A program made the position numbers and the translations under genes. Under the pieces are notes generated by a model that was not told the origin of the DNA, did no database searches, and worked only from the letters and a program-made list of their open reading frames with translations. This document shows, piece after piece, positions 16,562 to 24,584 of a stretch of 31,826 bases of DNA (positions are counted from its first letter, which is position 1; each line of letters starts with the position of its first letter). The DNA is from Lachnospiraceae bacterium (lineage in GTDB: Bacteria; Bacillota; Clostridia; Lachnospirales; Lachnospiraceae): NCBI GenBank assembly GCA_900770345.1, contig CAAGKF010000057.1:1-31826 (forward strand). Reading direction: 5' to 3'.

Positions 16562-17985
16562 GATCCAAACCTGCTCCTTCTTCCTTCGCAGCCTGTTTTT
16601 CCGGCTTCTGCCATTTTCCAGACCGCGCCAAAAAAAGCCTCAGTATCCGCAGTTTTCCGAAAAGGATCCTCATACTCCGGACTTACGCAGACAGGAAGCC
16701 CTGCTGTCCGTTTCAGAATCTTAAAAGTTCTTTTCCCTGTACCCCGAAGGATCAAAATTCCCTGAATCTGCTTTTGTGAACGCAGCTGTGTTTCCGCATT
16801 TCCGGCGCCAAGCTCTTTCAGCATACGGAGCGTATTTCCTCTTTCCCATTGATTTTCTGCCGCAGCAGCCATCAGAAAAGAATTTCCCCGCTTGAAACAA
16901 AGTGCAGCTTCCTGCCAGTCTGTACCAAAATCCAGCAGACGAACCGAAAAATCTTCTGCTTCCGGCAGATTGGCCGCCGGCCCGTACCATGGCTTCAGGA
17001 AACAGCCTTCTCTCTGATAAATACCGTACCGGTCCGGACGATTTTCTTCCGGCCTGATCAGTGTACGCACCGCACCGGAAGAATTATGCTCTTCATAAAG
17101 AGCTTTATAGCCCCGGGCTGTCAGATAAGAGCAAAGCCCGAAAGCAAAATGAGTGGTTCCCGCTCCGGACCGGCTGCCCGTCAGAATCACATTAAGAGAT
17201 GATATTGCCTTATGTTCGCTGTTAAATAGTTCCTCTTTCGCAAGAAGCCGTCTCAGCGCCTCCCCTGCCTCTTTGGCTGATGAATAGCGCATTTCCTTCC
17301 GGTCTTCCGTGCACTTTCTGATTATCCCTTCAAGCGCTTCCGATACGCCGGAATCCGCTTTCGCCCCCGGCTTCAGGGTTCCGTGTACCATAAAACGGAG
17401 GACCGCACCAATGGCATAAACGTCAGTCCTTTGATCCAGCAGACAGTCGGAAGTATACTGTTCGGGAGCCGCGCATCCCACTGTACCGTATCGCTTTAAG
17501 TTTCTGTTGGCATCACTGCCGGCAGCCGCATGATCAAAATCAATAAGCCGCACCGTTCCGTTATGAATAATCAGATTATTGGGCTGTAAATCCAAATGCA
17601 ATATGGGTTGTTCGCACGAAGAGTGCATATATTCCACCAGAGAACAGATGTCCATTCCGTAACGCAGGGCATCCGCTTCCGCAAGAGTACCCCGACTCAT
17701 AATCAGGGTATACAGAGAACATCCTTCCAGATATTCCTCGATCAAATAAAAATATTCCTCATCCTCTTCCAGATCATAGACCATGGGTATCCCCGGATGA
17801 CGCAGATTTTTCAAAACCAGGGCTTCACGCCGGAAGGTATCATAATCGACAAGAACCTTGGGAACACACTTAATGGCGCGGTATTCTTCCAGCCCCAAAT
17901 GAACCGCCAGCCATACAGTTCCCGCCCTTCCGGATCCCGCCTTTTCAAGCAGCCGATACTTTCCAAATAAAACTCTCTCCCTCTC
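16531..17985 (-). CDS. Protein kinase fused to a lysine-less P-loop domain; start unresolved
   Basis: The open frame codes up to 484 residues. The first 250 form a Hanks-type Ser/Thr kinase: glycine loop GSGRAGTVWLA (17-27), Lys39 in AIK, Glu54, catalytic loop HLDLQPNN (130-137, usual HRDxKxxN with R and K replaced), DFD (149-151) and APE (173-175). Residues 264-484 resemble MinD/TadZ ATPases with loop GSRSGAGTTH, again without lysine. No membrane segment is present, so this is a cytosolic kinase. In this frame no ATG, GTG or TTG precedes the glycine loop; the first is a TTG at 17898, which would delete it. A GTG (17987-17989) right after AAAGGAGGA is one base out of frame, so a frameshift or sequence error is likely. 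I give the limits of the open frame. Confidence 0.8.
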   Translation of the reverse strand, partial: ERERVLFGKYRLLEKAGSGRAGTVWLAVHLGLEEYRAIKCVPKVLVDYDTFRREALVLKNLRHPGIPMVYDLEEDEEYFYLIEEYLEGCSLYTLIMSRGTLAEADALRYGMDICSLVEYMHSSCEQPILHLDLQPNNLIIHNGTVRLIDFDHAAAGSDANRNLKRYGTVGCAAPEQYTSDCLLDQRTDVYAIGAVLRFMVHGTLKPGAKADSGVSEALEGIIRKCTEDRKEMRYSSAKEAGEALRRLLAKEELFNSEHKAISSLNVILTGSRSGAGTTHFAFGLCSYLTARGYKALYEEHNSSGAVRTLIRPEENRPDRYGIYQREGCFLKPWYGPAANLPEAEDFSVRLLDFGTDWQEAALCFKRGNSFLMAAAAENQWERGNTLRMLKELGAGNAETQLRSQKQIQGILILRGTGKRTFKILKRTAGLPVCVSPEYEDPFRKTADTEAFFGAVWKMAEAGKTGCEGRRSRFGSWRKAGLSGS

Positions 17986-18112
17986 TCACTCCTCCTTTGT
18001 TACAAATTCATCTCTTTCCGTTATTTTATTACTTCTTTTGTTATTTGTACATGGTCGATAAAATGCCCACAACTTTCTTCCATAAATTTTTCCTTAATTT
18101 TTTCCGATGCAA

Positions 18113-18142
18113 TTGATATTTTCCCGGGTTATGTAGTATATT
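18113..18142 (+). promoter_or_regulatory. Promoter of mecA
   Basis: TTGATA (18113-18118) and TATATT (18137-18142) are separated by 18 bases, about 45 bases ahead of the mecA start. The gap to the divergent kinase operon is short, so the two transcripts start within about 150 bases of each other. Confidence 0.6.
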
Positions 18143-18186
18143 TAAAGTGTGGAAGTTTACCTTTAAACGAACAGGAAGTGATTCAA

Positions 18187-18936
18187 ATGAAAATAGAACG
18201 CATTAACGATAATCAAATACGCTGTACTCTTACAAGCTATGATTTAAGCGCACGCAATATAAATCTGATGGAACTGGCCTACGGCACAGAAAAAGCCAGA
18301 AAGCTGTTCCGTGAAATGATCCAGAAGGCATCCAGTGAAGTTGGCTTCGAAGCTGACGACATTCCGCTGATGGTAGAGGCAATTCCCTTATCCGGCGAAA
18401 GCATTATGCTGGTCATAACAAAAATTGAAGATCCGGAGGAGTTAGATACACGTTTCGCCAAGTTCTCTCCCTTTAATGAGGAAGATGAAGACTCCCTTCT
18501 CTCCCAGCTGGCAGATGAATTTCTGGAAGGCGCCCAAAGCAATATGGCTTTTCTGGAACCTGATACGGTGGCAGAGGCTCAGAATCAGTCTGCCGCTCCC
18601 GCAGCAGATTCCAAACCGGCGCAAAAGAATTCCGCTGTCAGCAGCCGCAGATTCTTCCGTTTTGAAGAACTGGACCGCATCTGTGAGGCTGCAGCCGCCG
18701 TTTCCGGCACCTGGGACGGTATCAATACTTTATATAAGAAGCCGGGCACGCGCCAGTATTACCTGGTACTTCAGCGCATAGACTGCAGCGACCTGAATTT
18801 TTCCAGAGTATGCAACATTCTGGCTGAATATGCCGTAAAGCTGCCAAATGATTACGCCAACGAAGCTTACTTTAAAGAGCATTATGAAGTGATCATACAG
18901 GACAAAGCCCTGCAGAAGCTGGCTGTTCTCGCCTGA
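18187..18936 (+). CDS. mecA: Adaptor protein MecA
   Basis: 249 residues. MecA-type adaptors deliver substrates to the ClpC AAA+ unfoldase for degradation by ClpCP. The N-terminal substrate-binding domain begins MKIERINDNQIRCTLTSYDL and contains ELAYGTEKARKLFREMIQKA. An acidic, low-complexity linker (about 100-150, with FNEEDEDSLLSQLADEF) leads to the C-terminal Clp-binding domain (about 155-249, FRFEELDRICEAA to the end). I start at the ATG at 18187, eight bases after AGGAAG; an in-frame GTG at 18178 directly abuts that site. Gene ends before a very strong terminator, so it is monocistronic. It is divergent from the kinase locus. Confidence 0.92.
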   Translation: MKIERINDNQIRCTLTSYDLSARNINLMELAYGTEKARKLFREMIQKASSEVGFEADDIPLMVEAIPLSGESIMLVITKIEDPEELDTRFAKFSPFNEEDEDSLLSQLADEFLEGAQSNMAFLEPDTVAEAQNQSAAPAADSKPAQKNSAVSSRRFFRFEELDRICEAAAAVSGTWDGINTLYKKPGTRQYYLVLQRIDCSDLNFSRVCNILAEYAVKLPNDYANEAYFKEHYEVIIQDKALQKLAVLA

Positions 18937-18980
18937 AATGGATTCCCGACAGCCAGAATCCGCAGAAGACCTGACGCATC

Positions 18981-19040
18981 AAAAACGCCTGCCATTTCCC
19001 ACAGACTCCGGGTCTGTTTTCGGAAATGACAGGCGTTTTT
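18981..19040. terminator. Strong terminator after mecA, probably bidirectional
   Basis: AAAAACGCCTG-C-CATTTCC (18981-18999) pairs with GGAAATG-A-CAGGCGTTTTT (19022-19040), with a nested ACAGAC/GTCTGT hairpin inside. The flanking A and T runs make it usable from both strands: for mecA, and for the DUF1858 transcript coming from the right. Confidence 0.9.
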
Positions 19041-19050
19041 GAAAATGCGG

Positions 19051-19084
19051 CTGTTCAGGCGGCAGCTTCCCGCTGCCTGAACAG
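19051..19084 (-). terminator. Hairpin terminator after the DUF1858 gene
   Basis: CTGTTCA-GGC-GGCAGC and GCTGCC-TGAACAG form a stable stem with a three-base bulge, ten bases past the DUF1858 stop. Only a short T run follows on the minus strand, so it may work jointly with the stronger hairpin at 18981-19040. Confidence 0.55.
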
Positions 19085-19094
19085 CTGCCTGAAA

Positions 19095-19295
19095 CTATCT
19101 GGTTGCCAGAACTTCGTTCATCTTGGAAACCAGGTCATCACAGTCAATGCCGTGAACCATGCATGCCTCTTCCAGGGACTCAGCCTGAGAAGCCGGGCAG
19201 CCTAAGCAGTGCATACCTGCACCCATCAGCATCTGAGGGATCAGCTCATCCATCTGGATCAGCTCACCGATCAGCATGTTCTTATTGATCGTCAT
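19095..19295 (-). CDS. DUF1858 redox-disulfide domain protein
   Basis: 66 residues from an ATG nine bases after AGGAGG; the frame continues upstream without a site. The whole protein is one DUF1858 domain, a small helical fold named in databases as a hybrid-cluster-protein-associated redox disulfide domain. The conserved pair Cys30-x-x-Cys33 sits in AGMHCLGCPASQAESLEEAC, with a third Cys at the end of that stretch. The family occurs alone or fused to redox enzymes in anaerobes; its role is not established. It lies 150 bases downstream of trpA on the same strand with its own ribosome site and no clear terminator between, so read-through from the trp operon is possible. Confidence 0.88.
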   Translation of the reverse strand: MTINKNMLIGELIQMDELIPQMLMGAGMHCLGCPASQAESLEEACMVHGIDCDDLVSKMNEVLATR

Positions 19296-19445
19296 GGTTT
19301 TGTACCTCCTTGAATTTCTGCCTTGAGTATTCCTGTTGCAATGGATTACTGCGCTTCTACCATCATAATACCTTTTCCCCATTTTGGCAAGCCCTGCTTT
19401 CCTGAGTTTCCGCATTTTGCCCAGCAGTTCAGACGCCGGAAAGCT

Positions 19446-20225
19446 TTACTCCGCAGACATCACAGCCGCCTTCATCTCCCGCACATAGCCGCATACCGGC
19501 TCCACGCAGTCTGCTCCGTAGCGCGCAACCATTTTCACAATGGCACTGCCTACGATCACTCCGTCAGACTGTGCGGCCATTCTGGCTGCCTGCTCCGGAG
19601 TGGAAATACCGAAACCGATGGCGCAGGGGATATCCTTTCCCTGTTTTACGGTATCAACCATCTCCTTTATATTGGTCGTGATCTCCTTTCTCACGCCTGT
19701 TACTCCCAGAGAGGATACACAGTAGACGAATCCTTCTGATTCCTTCGCAATGGCCTGGGCACGCTCCTTTGAAGTAGGCGCTACCAGATAGATCAGCGTG
19801 ATTCCGAATTTCTCACAGGCCGGCAGCAGTTCCTCCCGCTCCTCAAAAGGCATATCCGGCACGATCAGAGCATCTATTCCGCAATCCACCGCGTTTTTCA
19901 TAAACTTATCCACACCGTAGGCAAAAACAGGGTTGATATAAGTCATAAACGCCAGCGGCACATCTGTTTTTGTCCGGATCCTTTTTACTGTATCAAAGAT
20001 TTTATCTGTGGTCGTTCCGGAGGACAGCGCCCTTAAGTCCGCCTCCTGAATCACGATGCCTTCCGCCACCGGATCGGAGAAGGGAATCCCCAGCTCGATC
20101 ATATCCGCTCCCGCTTCCGCCATGGCAGGAACCAGCTTTTCCGTCACCTCCAGATTCGGATCACCGGCAGTGATAAACGGAATAAACGCCTTTTTATTAT
20201 GAAATACTTCCTGCACTCTATTCAT
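19446..20225 (-). CDS. trpA: Tryptophan synthase alpha chain
   Basis: 259 residues. It cleaves indole-3-glycerol phosphate to indole and glyceraldehyde-3-phosphate, and indole is channelled to TrpB. The barrel motifs FIPFITAGDPN, MIELGIPFSDPVAEG and LIYLVAPTSKER are clear. The catalytic Glu is Glu44, while the position of the second acid (Asp60 in Salmonella) is Glu55 in PVAEG, a form I would expect in Clostridia. I start at the ATG at 20225, preceded by GGGGGG and overlapping the trpB stop by eight bases, so the two subunits are translationally coupled. It is the last gene of the operon. Confidence 0.96.
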   Translation of the reverse strand: MNRVQEVFHNKKAFIPFITAGDPNLEVTEKLVPAMAEAGADMIELGIPFSDPVAEGIVIQEADLRALSSGTTTDKIFDTVKRIRTKTDVPLAFMTYINPVFAYGVDKFMKNAVDCGIDALIVPDMPFEEREELLPACEKFGITLIYLVAPTSKERAQAIAKESEGFVYCVSSLGVTGVRKEITTNIKEMVDTVKQGKDIPCAIGFGISTPEQAARMAAQSDGVIVGSAIVKMVARYGADCVEPVCGYVREMKAAVMSAE

Positions 20226-21402
20226 AAAGCTCAACCCCCCTGTATCTTGCAATTGCAGCCACGTCCTTGTCACCTCTGCCCGACAGATTGATCACGATAA
20301 TCTGATCCTTGCTCATTGCGGGCGCGACTTTTCTGGCATAAGCCACCGCATGCGCGCTTTCTACCGCCGGAATGATCCCCTCCATCCGTGACAGATATTC
20401 AAAGGAATCCACAGCCTCGTCATCGGTAATGGGCACATACTGCGCCCGCCCCTGATCGTGGAGATACGCATGCTCCGGTCCGATGCCGGGATAATCCAGA
20501 CCTGCGGAAATAGAATACACCGGTGCGATCTGCCCATATTTATCCTGGCAGAAATAGGATTTCATTCCATGGAAAATACCAAGACGTCCGGTAGCAACCG
20601 TGGCCGCGGTCTTTTCCGTATCCACACCGAGGCCGGCTGCCTCACAGCCTACCAGTTTTACGCTTTCATCGCCGATAAAATCATAAAACGCTCCCATGGC
20701 ATTGCTGCCTCCTCCCACACAGGCAATCACCATATCCGGCAGTTTTCCCTCTTTTTCCTGAAGCTGGGCCTTGATCTCCTTTCCGATAATACTCTGAAAA
20801 TCACGTACGATCATAGGGAAGGGATGCGGTCCCATGACAGAACCGATCACGTAATGGGTATCGGCAATGCGGTTCGTCCATTCTCTCAGAGTTTCATTTA
20901 CCGCATCCTTTAAGGTCTGAGTCCCGCTGGTAACCGGATGCACCTTTGCACCCAGAAGCTCCATACGATACACATTTAAAGCCTGACGGTCCGTGTCCTC
21001 CTTACCCATATAGACTTCACATTCCATGCCCATAAGAGCTGCCGCCGTAGCCGTAGCAACACCGTGCTGTCCGGCTCCCGTCTCGGCAATTACTCTGGTC
21101 TTTCCCATTTTCTTTGCCAGAAGCACCTGTCCCAGCGCATTATTGATCTTATGGGATCCCGTATGGTTTAAATCCTCCCTCTTCAGGTAGATCTTTGCCC
21201 CGCCCAGATCTTTCGTCATCTTCTCCGCGTAATAGAGAAGAGAGGGTCTTCCCGTGTACTCTTTAAAAAGGTAATCCAGCTCCGCAACAAATTCCGGATC
21301 CGCTTTATAATGCTCATAGGCTGCTTCCAGCTCCGAAACAGCGCTCATCAGCGTCTCCGGAATAAACTGTCCGCCATGTATTCCAAATCTTCCTCTCGAC
21401 AT
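20218..21402 (-). CDS. trpB: Tryptophan synthase beta chain
   Basis: 394 residues, normal for TrpB1. It condenses indole with serine using pyridoxal phosphate. The Schiff-base lysine is Lys85 in NHTGSHKINNALGQ, the phosphate-binding glycine loop is CVGGGSNAMG, and the substrate loop is AETGAGQHGVA. A ribosome site GAAAGGAAAT precedes the ATG. A gap of 56 bases separates it from trpF, the widest in the operon, and it overlaps trpA by eight bases. Confidence 0.97.
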   Translation of the reverse strand: MSRGRFGIHGGQFIPETLMSAVSELEAAYEHYKADPEFVAELDYLFKEYTGRPSLLYYAEKMTKDLGGAKIYLKREDLNHTGSHKINNALGQVLLAKKMGKTRVIAETGAGQHGVATATAAALMGMECEVYMGKEDTDRQALNVYRMELLGAKVHPVTSGTQTLKDAVNETLREWTNRIADTHYVIGSVMGPHPFPMIVRDFQSIIGKEIKAQLQEKEGKLPDMVIACVGGGSNAMGAFYDFIGDESVKLVGCEAAGLGVDTEKTAATVATGRLGIFHGMKSYFCQDKYGQIAPVYSISAGLDYPGIGPEHAYLHDQGRAQYVPITDDEAVDSFEYLSRMEGIIPAVESAHAVAYARKVAPAMSKDQIIVINLSGRGDKDVAAIARYRGVELYE

Positions 21403-21458
21403 ATCTATTTCCTTTCTGCCTGATCATTCATATAATTCTGCAGCTTTTTTGCAGCTGT

Positions 21459-22097
21459 TTATATTCCGTGAGCCAGCTTTCGGAAAAGCTCCGCAAACTC
21501 TCTCATCTTTTTTTCATCCTTGTGTCCTTCTGTTTCCATCGCACTGCTGATATCAATGGCATACGGACCGCAGGCCACAGCTTCCTTCAGATTCTCCGGT
21601 CCGATCCCACCCGCAAGAAAGAAGGGTTTTTCCATTTTCGGTATGAGACTCCAGTCAAACTGAAATCCGCTGCCTCCATACTGTCCCTTCACAAAGGTAT
21701 CCAGCAAAAGGTAATCACAGGGCAGCCTGACAGCCTCCTGTATCTGCTCCCTGCTCCTCACCCGAACCGCCTTTAGCACCGGCTTCCGTGTCCGTTGTTT
21801 CAGATACCTGATATACGCTTCATCCTCATCTCCGTGAAGCTGGATCATATCAATGACAGCCTCATCCGCAAGAGGAAGAATCTCCTCCGGCGGCGCATTG
21901 ACAAAAACACCCACCGCGGGGATATCAGGCGACAGTGCCGCCTTCAGGCGCCGCGCCTGCTCTCTGCTGACCTGCCTCCTGCTTTTCGCAAACACAAAGC
22001 CTATAAAATCAGGCTTTACAGCATTTGCGGCCCTGATATCCTCCATGCGGCTCAGGCCGCAGATCTTTAACCTGCACGTTTCAATGTCCGTACTCAC
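21459..22097 (-). CDS. trpF: Phosphoribosylanthranilate isomerase
   Basis: 212 residues. It catalyses the Amadori rearrangement of phosphoribosylanthranilate to CdRP. The start LKICGLSRMEDI holds the catalytic Cys of the KxCG motif. QLHGDEDEAYI, LLDTFVKGQYGGSGFQFDW (with the general-acid Asp) and FFLAGGIGPENL follow in the order expected of the barrel. The ATG overlaps the trpC stop by four bases (ATGA), so translation is coupled. It is a separate protein rather than a TrpC-TrpF fusion. Confidence 0.96.
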   Translation of the reverse strand: MSTDIETCRLKICGLSRMEDIRAANAVKPDFIGFVFAKSRRQVSREQARRLKAALSPDIPAVGVFVNAPPEEILPLADEAVIDMIQLHGDEDEAYIRYLKQRTRKPVLKAVRVRSREQIQEAVRLPCDYLLLDTFVKGQYGGSGFQFDWSLIPKMEKPFFLAGGIGPENLKEAVACGPYAIDISSAMETEGHKDEKKMREFAELFRKLAHGI

Positions 22098-22930
22098 CGC
22101 CCGGCCGCCTCCTTTAACTTTGCAAGCATTTCTGTTTTATCCGGCGCACGCATAAGCGTTTCTCCGATCAGGACCGCATCCACCCGGGCTTCCGCCAGCT
22201 TCCTTATATCTTCCGGCCCCTTTACGCCGCTCTCTGCCACAAAGACCGTATTTCCATCCACCAGTCTGCGCAGACGCAGAGCATTGGAAAAATCCACCTC
22301 AAAGGTCTTCAGGTTCCTGTTATTGATTCCGATAACTGAAGCGCCTGCCTCCGCAGCCATAGCCACTTCCTCATCGGAATGGGCCTCTGTCAGCTGAGAC
22401 AGCCCCAGCTCCCGGCAGATTCCCATATACCTGCTGAGCTGCTTCTTATCCAGAAGCGAACAGATCAGCAGTACCGCTGATGCCCCCATAGCCTTGGCCT
22501 GATAGATCTGATATTCATCTACGATGAAATCTTTTCTCAAAAGCGGCAGAGACACCTCCCGGTGTATCTCCTCCAGATACCGGTCACTTCCCTGGAAAAA
22601 TTCCGGTTCCGTAAGTACAGAAACAGCATCTGCTCCGGCTGCCTCATACTCTCTGGCAATGTCCACATATGGGAAATAGGGAGCGATCAGTCCTTTGGAA
22701 GGAGAAGCTTTTTTTACCTCACAGATAAAGGAAATACCGGGCCTGCGAAGAGCTGCCTCAAAGGGAAGAAGTCTTCCTCCTCCGCTTCCTCCGGTTCCTT
22801 GGGCCGCACCCTTTTCCCGCTCCCTCTCTCTCACCTCAAAGGCTCTTTTCTGCATCTCCTCCGGGGAACATTTTTGCTTCTCCGCAGCCACTCTTTTCTT
22901 TGCGGCCTCCGCAATGGTATCCAGTATCAT
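22094..22930 (-). CDS. trpC: Indole-3-glycerol-phosphate synthase
   Basis: 278 residues. It closes the indole ring from CdRP with loss of CO2. Recognisable stretches are FICEVKKASPSKGLIAP (catalytic Lys), AADAVSVLTEPEFFQG, LLRKDFIVDEYQIYQA and VIGINNRNLKTFEVD. The N-terminal helix region carries an unusual low-complexity insert, a charged run followed by GTGGSGGGR around residues 35-55, which makes the protein somewhat longer than typical 260-residue TrpC. The start overlaps the trpD stop by four bases, and its own stop overlaps the trpF start. Confidence 0.96.
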   Translation of the reverse strand: MILDTIAEAAKKRVAAEKQKCSPEEMQKRAFEVREREREKGAAQGTGGSGGGRLLPFEAALRRPGISFICEVKKASPSKGLIAPYFPYVDIAREYEAAGADAVSVLTEPEFFQGSDRYLEEIHREVSLPLLRKDFIVDEYQIYQAKAMGASAVLLICSLLDKKQLSRYMGICRELGLSQLTEAHSDEEVAMAAEAGASVIGINNRNLKTFEVDFSNALRLRRLVDGNTVFVAESGVKGPEDIRKLAEARVDAVLIGETLMRAPDKTEMLAKLKEAAGR

Positions 22931-23961
22931 AACTCTTTCTCTCCCTCTGCCGCTTTCTTTGTGGCTTCGATAAACTCTTCCATCTTTTTAAAGGCCGCAC
23001 CCGACCGGATCAGCTCTCTGGCCTTCTCCACACATTCTCTGACCGTACAATTATCAATCCCCAGATACAGACTCAGCGCCGCATTTAAAACCACCACATC
23101 CTCCTTCGGTCCTCTGAGTTTCCCTGCCAGAATATTCCTGGTGATCTGCGCATTTTCCTCCGGCGTGCCTCCCTTCAGATCCTCCGGGAGACATCTGTCA
23201 AGTCCCAGCTCCTCCGGTGTGATTTCATAGCTGGTCAGTTTGCCGAAACGGATCTCGCACACATGGGTAGGACCTGTCAGCGTCGCCTCATCCAGACCGT
23301 CTCCTCCGCAGACAGCCATGCCCCTGACAACGCCCAGATTCGCCAGAACCTGTGCCAGCGGCTCTACCAGATCCCTGCTGTACACGCCGAGAAGCTGCAT
23401 GGAAGCATTGGCAGGATTGGAAAGAGGGCCCAGAATATTGAAAATACTGCGGATGCCGATCTCTTTTCTTACAGGGGCCGCATATTTCATAGAAGAATGA
23501 TAGGCCGGCGCAAAGAGAAAACTCATGCCGGTCTGCTCCAGAACCTTCTCCGCCTGCTCTGCCGTCAGATCCAGCCTGGCGCCCAGACGCTCCAGAACAT
23601 CAGCCGCTCCGCTCTTGCTGGACACGCTGCGGTTTCCGTGCTTTGCCACATGAACACCGCCTGCCGCTGCCACAAAGGCGCTGGTGGTGGAAATATTAAA
23701 GGTTCCGGCCTCATCCCCGCCGGTTCCCACAATATCCATTACCGCAAAAGGCGGATTCAGCTTCACTGCCTTGTCGCGCATTGAAACGGCACAGGCCGTA
23801 ATCTCATCAATGGTCTCTCCCTTCATTCGAAGAGCTGTCAGGAAGGAGGAAATCTGAGCCTGCGTGGCATTTCCGCTCATAATCTCGTCCATTACCGCCT
23901 TTGTTGTCTCAAAATCCAGATCCTTGTTTTCTACTAATTCATGAATGGCTTTCTGTATCAT
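22927..23961 (-). CDS. trpD: Anthranilate phosphoribosyltransferase
   Basis: 344 residues, full length and not fused to TrpG. It transfers phosphoribose from PRPP to anthranilate. The PRPP-binding GTGGDEAGTFNISTTSAFV, AKHGNRSVSSKSGAADVLE and the segment FLFAPAYHSSMKYAAPVRKE are all intact. A GGAG site precedes the ATG. The gene begins 41 bases after trpG and overlaps trpC by four bases. Confidence 0.97.
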   Translation of the reverse strand: MIQKAIHELVENKDLDFETTKAVMDEIMSGNATQAQISSFLTALRMKGETIDEITACAVSMRDKAVKLNPPFAVMDIVGTGGDEAGTFNISTTSAFVAAAGGVHVAKHGNRSVSSKSGAADVLERLGARLDLTAEQAEKVLEQTGMSFLFAPAYHSSMKYAAPVRKEIGIRSIFNILGPLSNPANASMQLLGVYSRDLVEPLAQVLANLGVVRGMAVCGGDGLDEATLTGPTHVCEIRFGKLTSYEITPEELGLDRCLPEDLKGGTPEENAQITRNILAGKLRGPKEDVVVLNAALSLYLGIDNCTVRECVEKARELIRSGAAFKKMEEFIEATKKAAEGEKEL

Positions 23962-24002
23962 AATTTTTATCTCCTTTTCTGCTTATTTTTCATTTTTGAC
24001 TT

Positions 24003-24584
24003 TTATCCCAGTCTCAGAAAATTTTCCAAGATCTTCTTTCCGTCCGGCGTCAGAATGGATTCCGGATGGAACTGAAGGCCGTATATGGGATACTCTCTGT
24101 GCTGTACAGCCATCACTTCCCCTTCCTCACAATCCCTGGCCGTTATCTCCAGCTCTTCCGGAAGACTTTCCGGAACTGCTGCCAGAGAATGATATCTTGC
24201 CGCAGGAATCCTGGGAGGAAGTCCCTCAAACAGAGGACAGCCGCCGCGGCCGCAGTCAATGCGGATCATACTCTGTTTTCCGTGCATCAGCTTTCTGGCG
24301 TGGGCGATCGTTCCACCGAAGGCCTCGCAGATCCCCTGGTGTCCCAGACAGACACCCAGAATCGGAAATTTTCCCTTCAGCTTCGCCACAGCCTCCTCCA
24401 GAATCCCCGCATCCTTCGGATATCCCGGCCCCGGGGAAAGGATCAGGTGACTGGGGTTCATAGCTTCTATCTCTTCCGTCGTGATCCTGTCATTGCGGAC
24501 CACCCGGATATCCGGATTCAGACTGCCGATCATCTGAACAAGGTTATAGGAAAAGCTGTCGTAATTATCTATCAAAAGGATCAT
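24003..24584 (-). CDS. trpG: Anthranilate synthase component II (glutamine amidotransferase)
   Basis: 193 residues, a stand-alone class I glutamine amidotransferase that supplies ammonia to TrpE. The catalytic triad is visible: Cys in GVCLGHQGICEAFGG, and His and Glu in LQFHPESIL. The start MILLIDNYDSFSYNLVQ is the family signature. In some Firmicutes the same protein also serves para-aminobenzoate synthase; no pab genes are near, so here it is dedicated to or shared from the trp operon. It overlaps the trpE stop by four bases. Confidence 0.96.
   Translation of the reverse strand: MILLIDNYDSFSYNLVQMIGSLNPDIRVVRNDRITTEEIEAMNPSHLILSPGPGYPKDAGILEEAVAKLKGKFPILGVCLGHQGICEAFGGTIAHARKLMHGKQSMIRIDCGRGGCPLFEGLPPRIPAARYHSLAAVPESLPEELEITARDCEEGEVMAVQHREYPIYGLQFHPESILTPDGKKILENFLRLG

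Noticed and set aside
15610..17985. Bacterial defence system built on a kinase
   Set aside because: No nuclease, toxin, membrane effector or other defence gene accompanies it; the P-loop partners resemble positioning ATPases instead.
22562..23230. 222-residue plus-strand frame opposite trpC and trpD
   Set aside because: It spans the antisense of two well-conserved enzymes, is Ser-rich and has no ribosome site.
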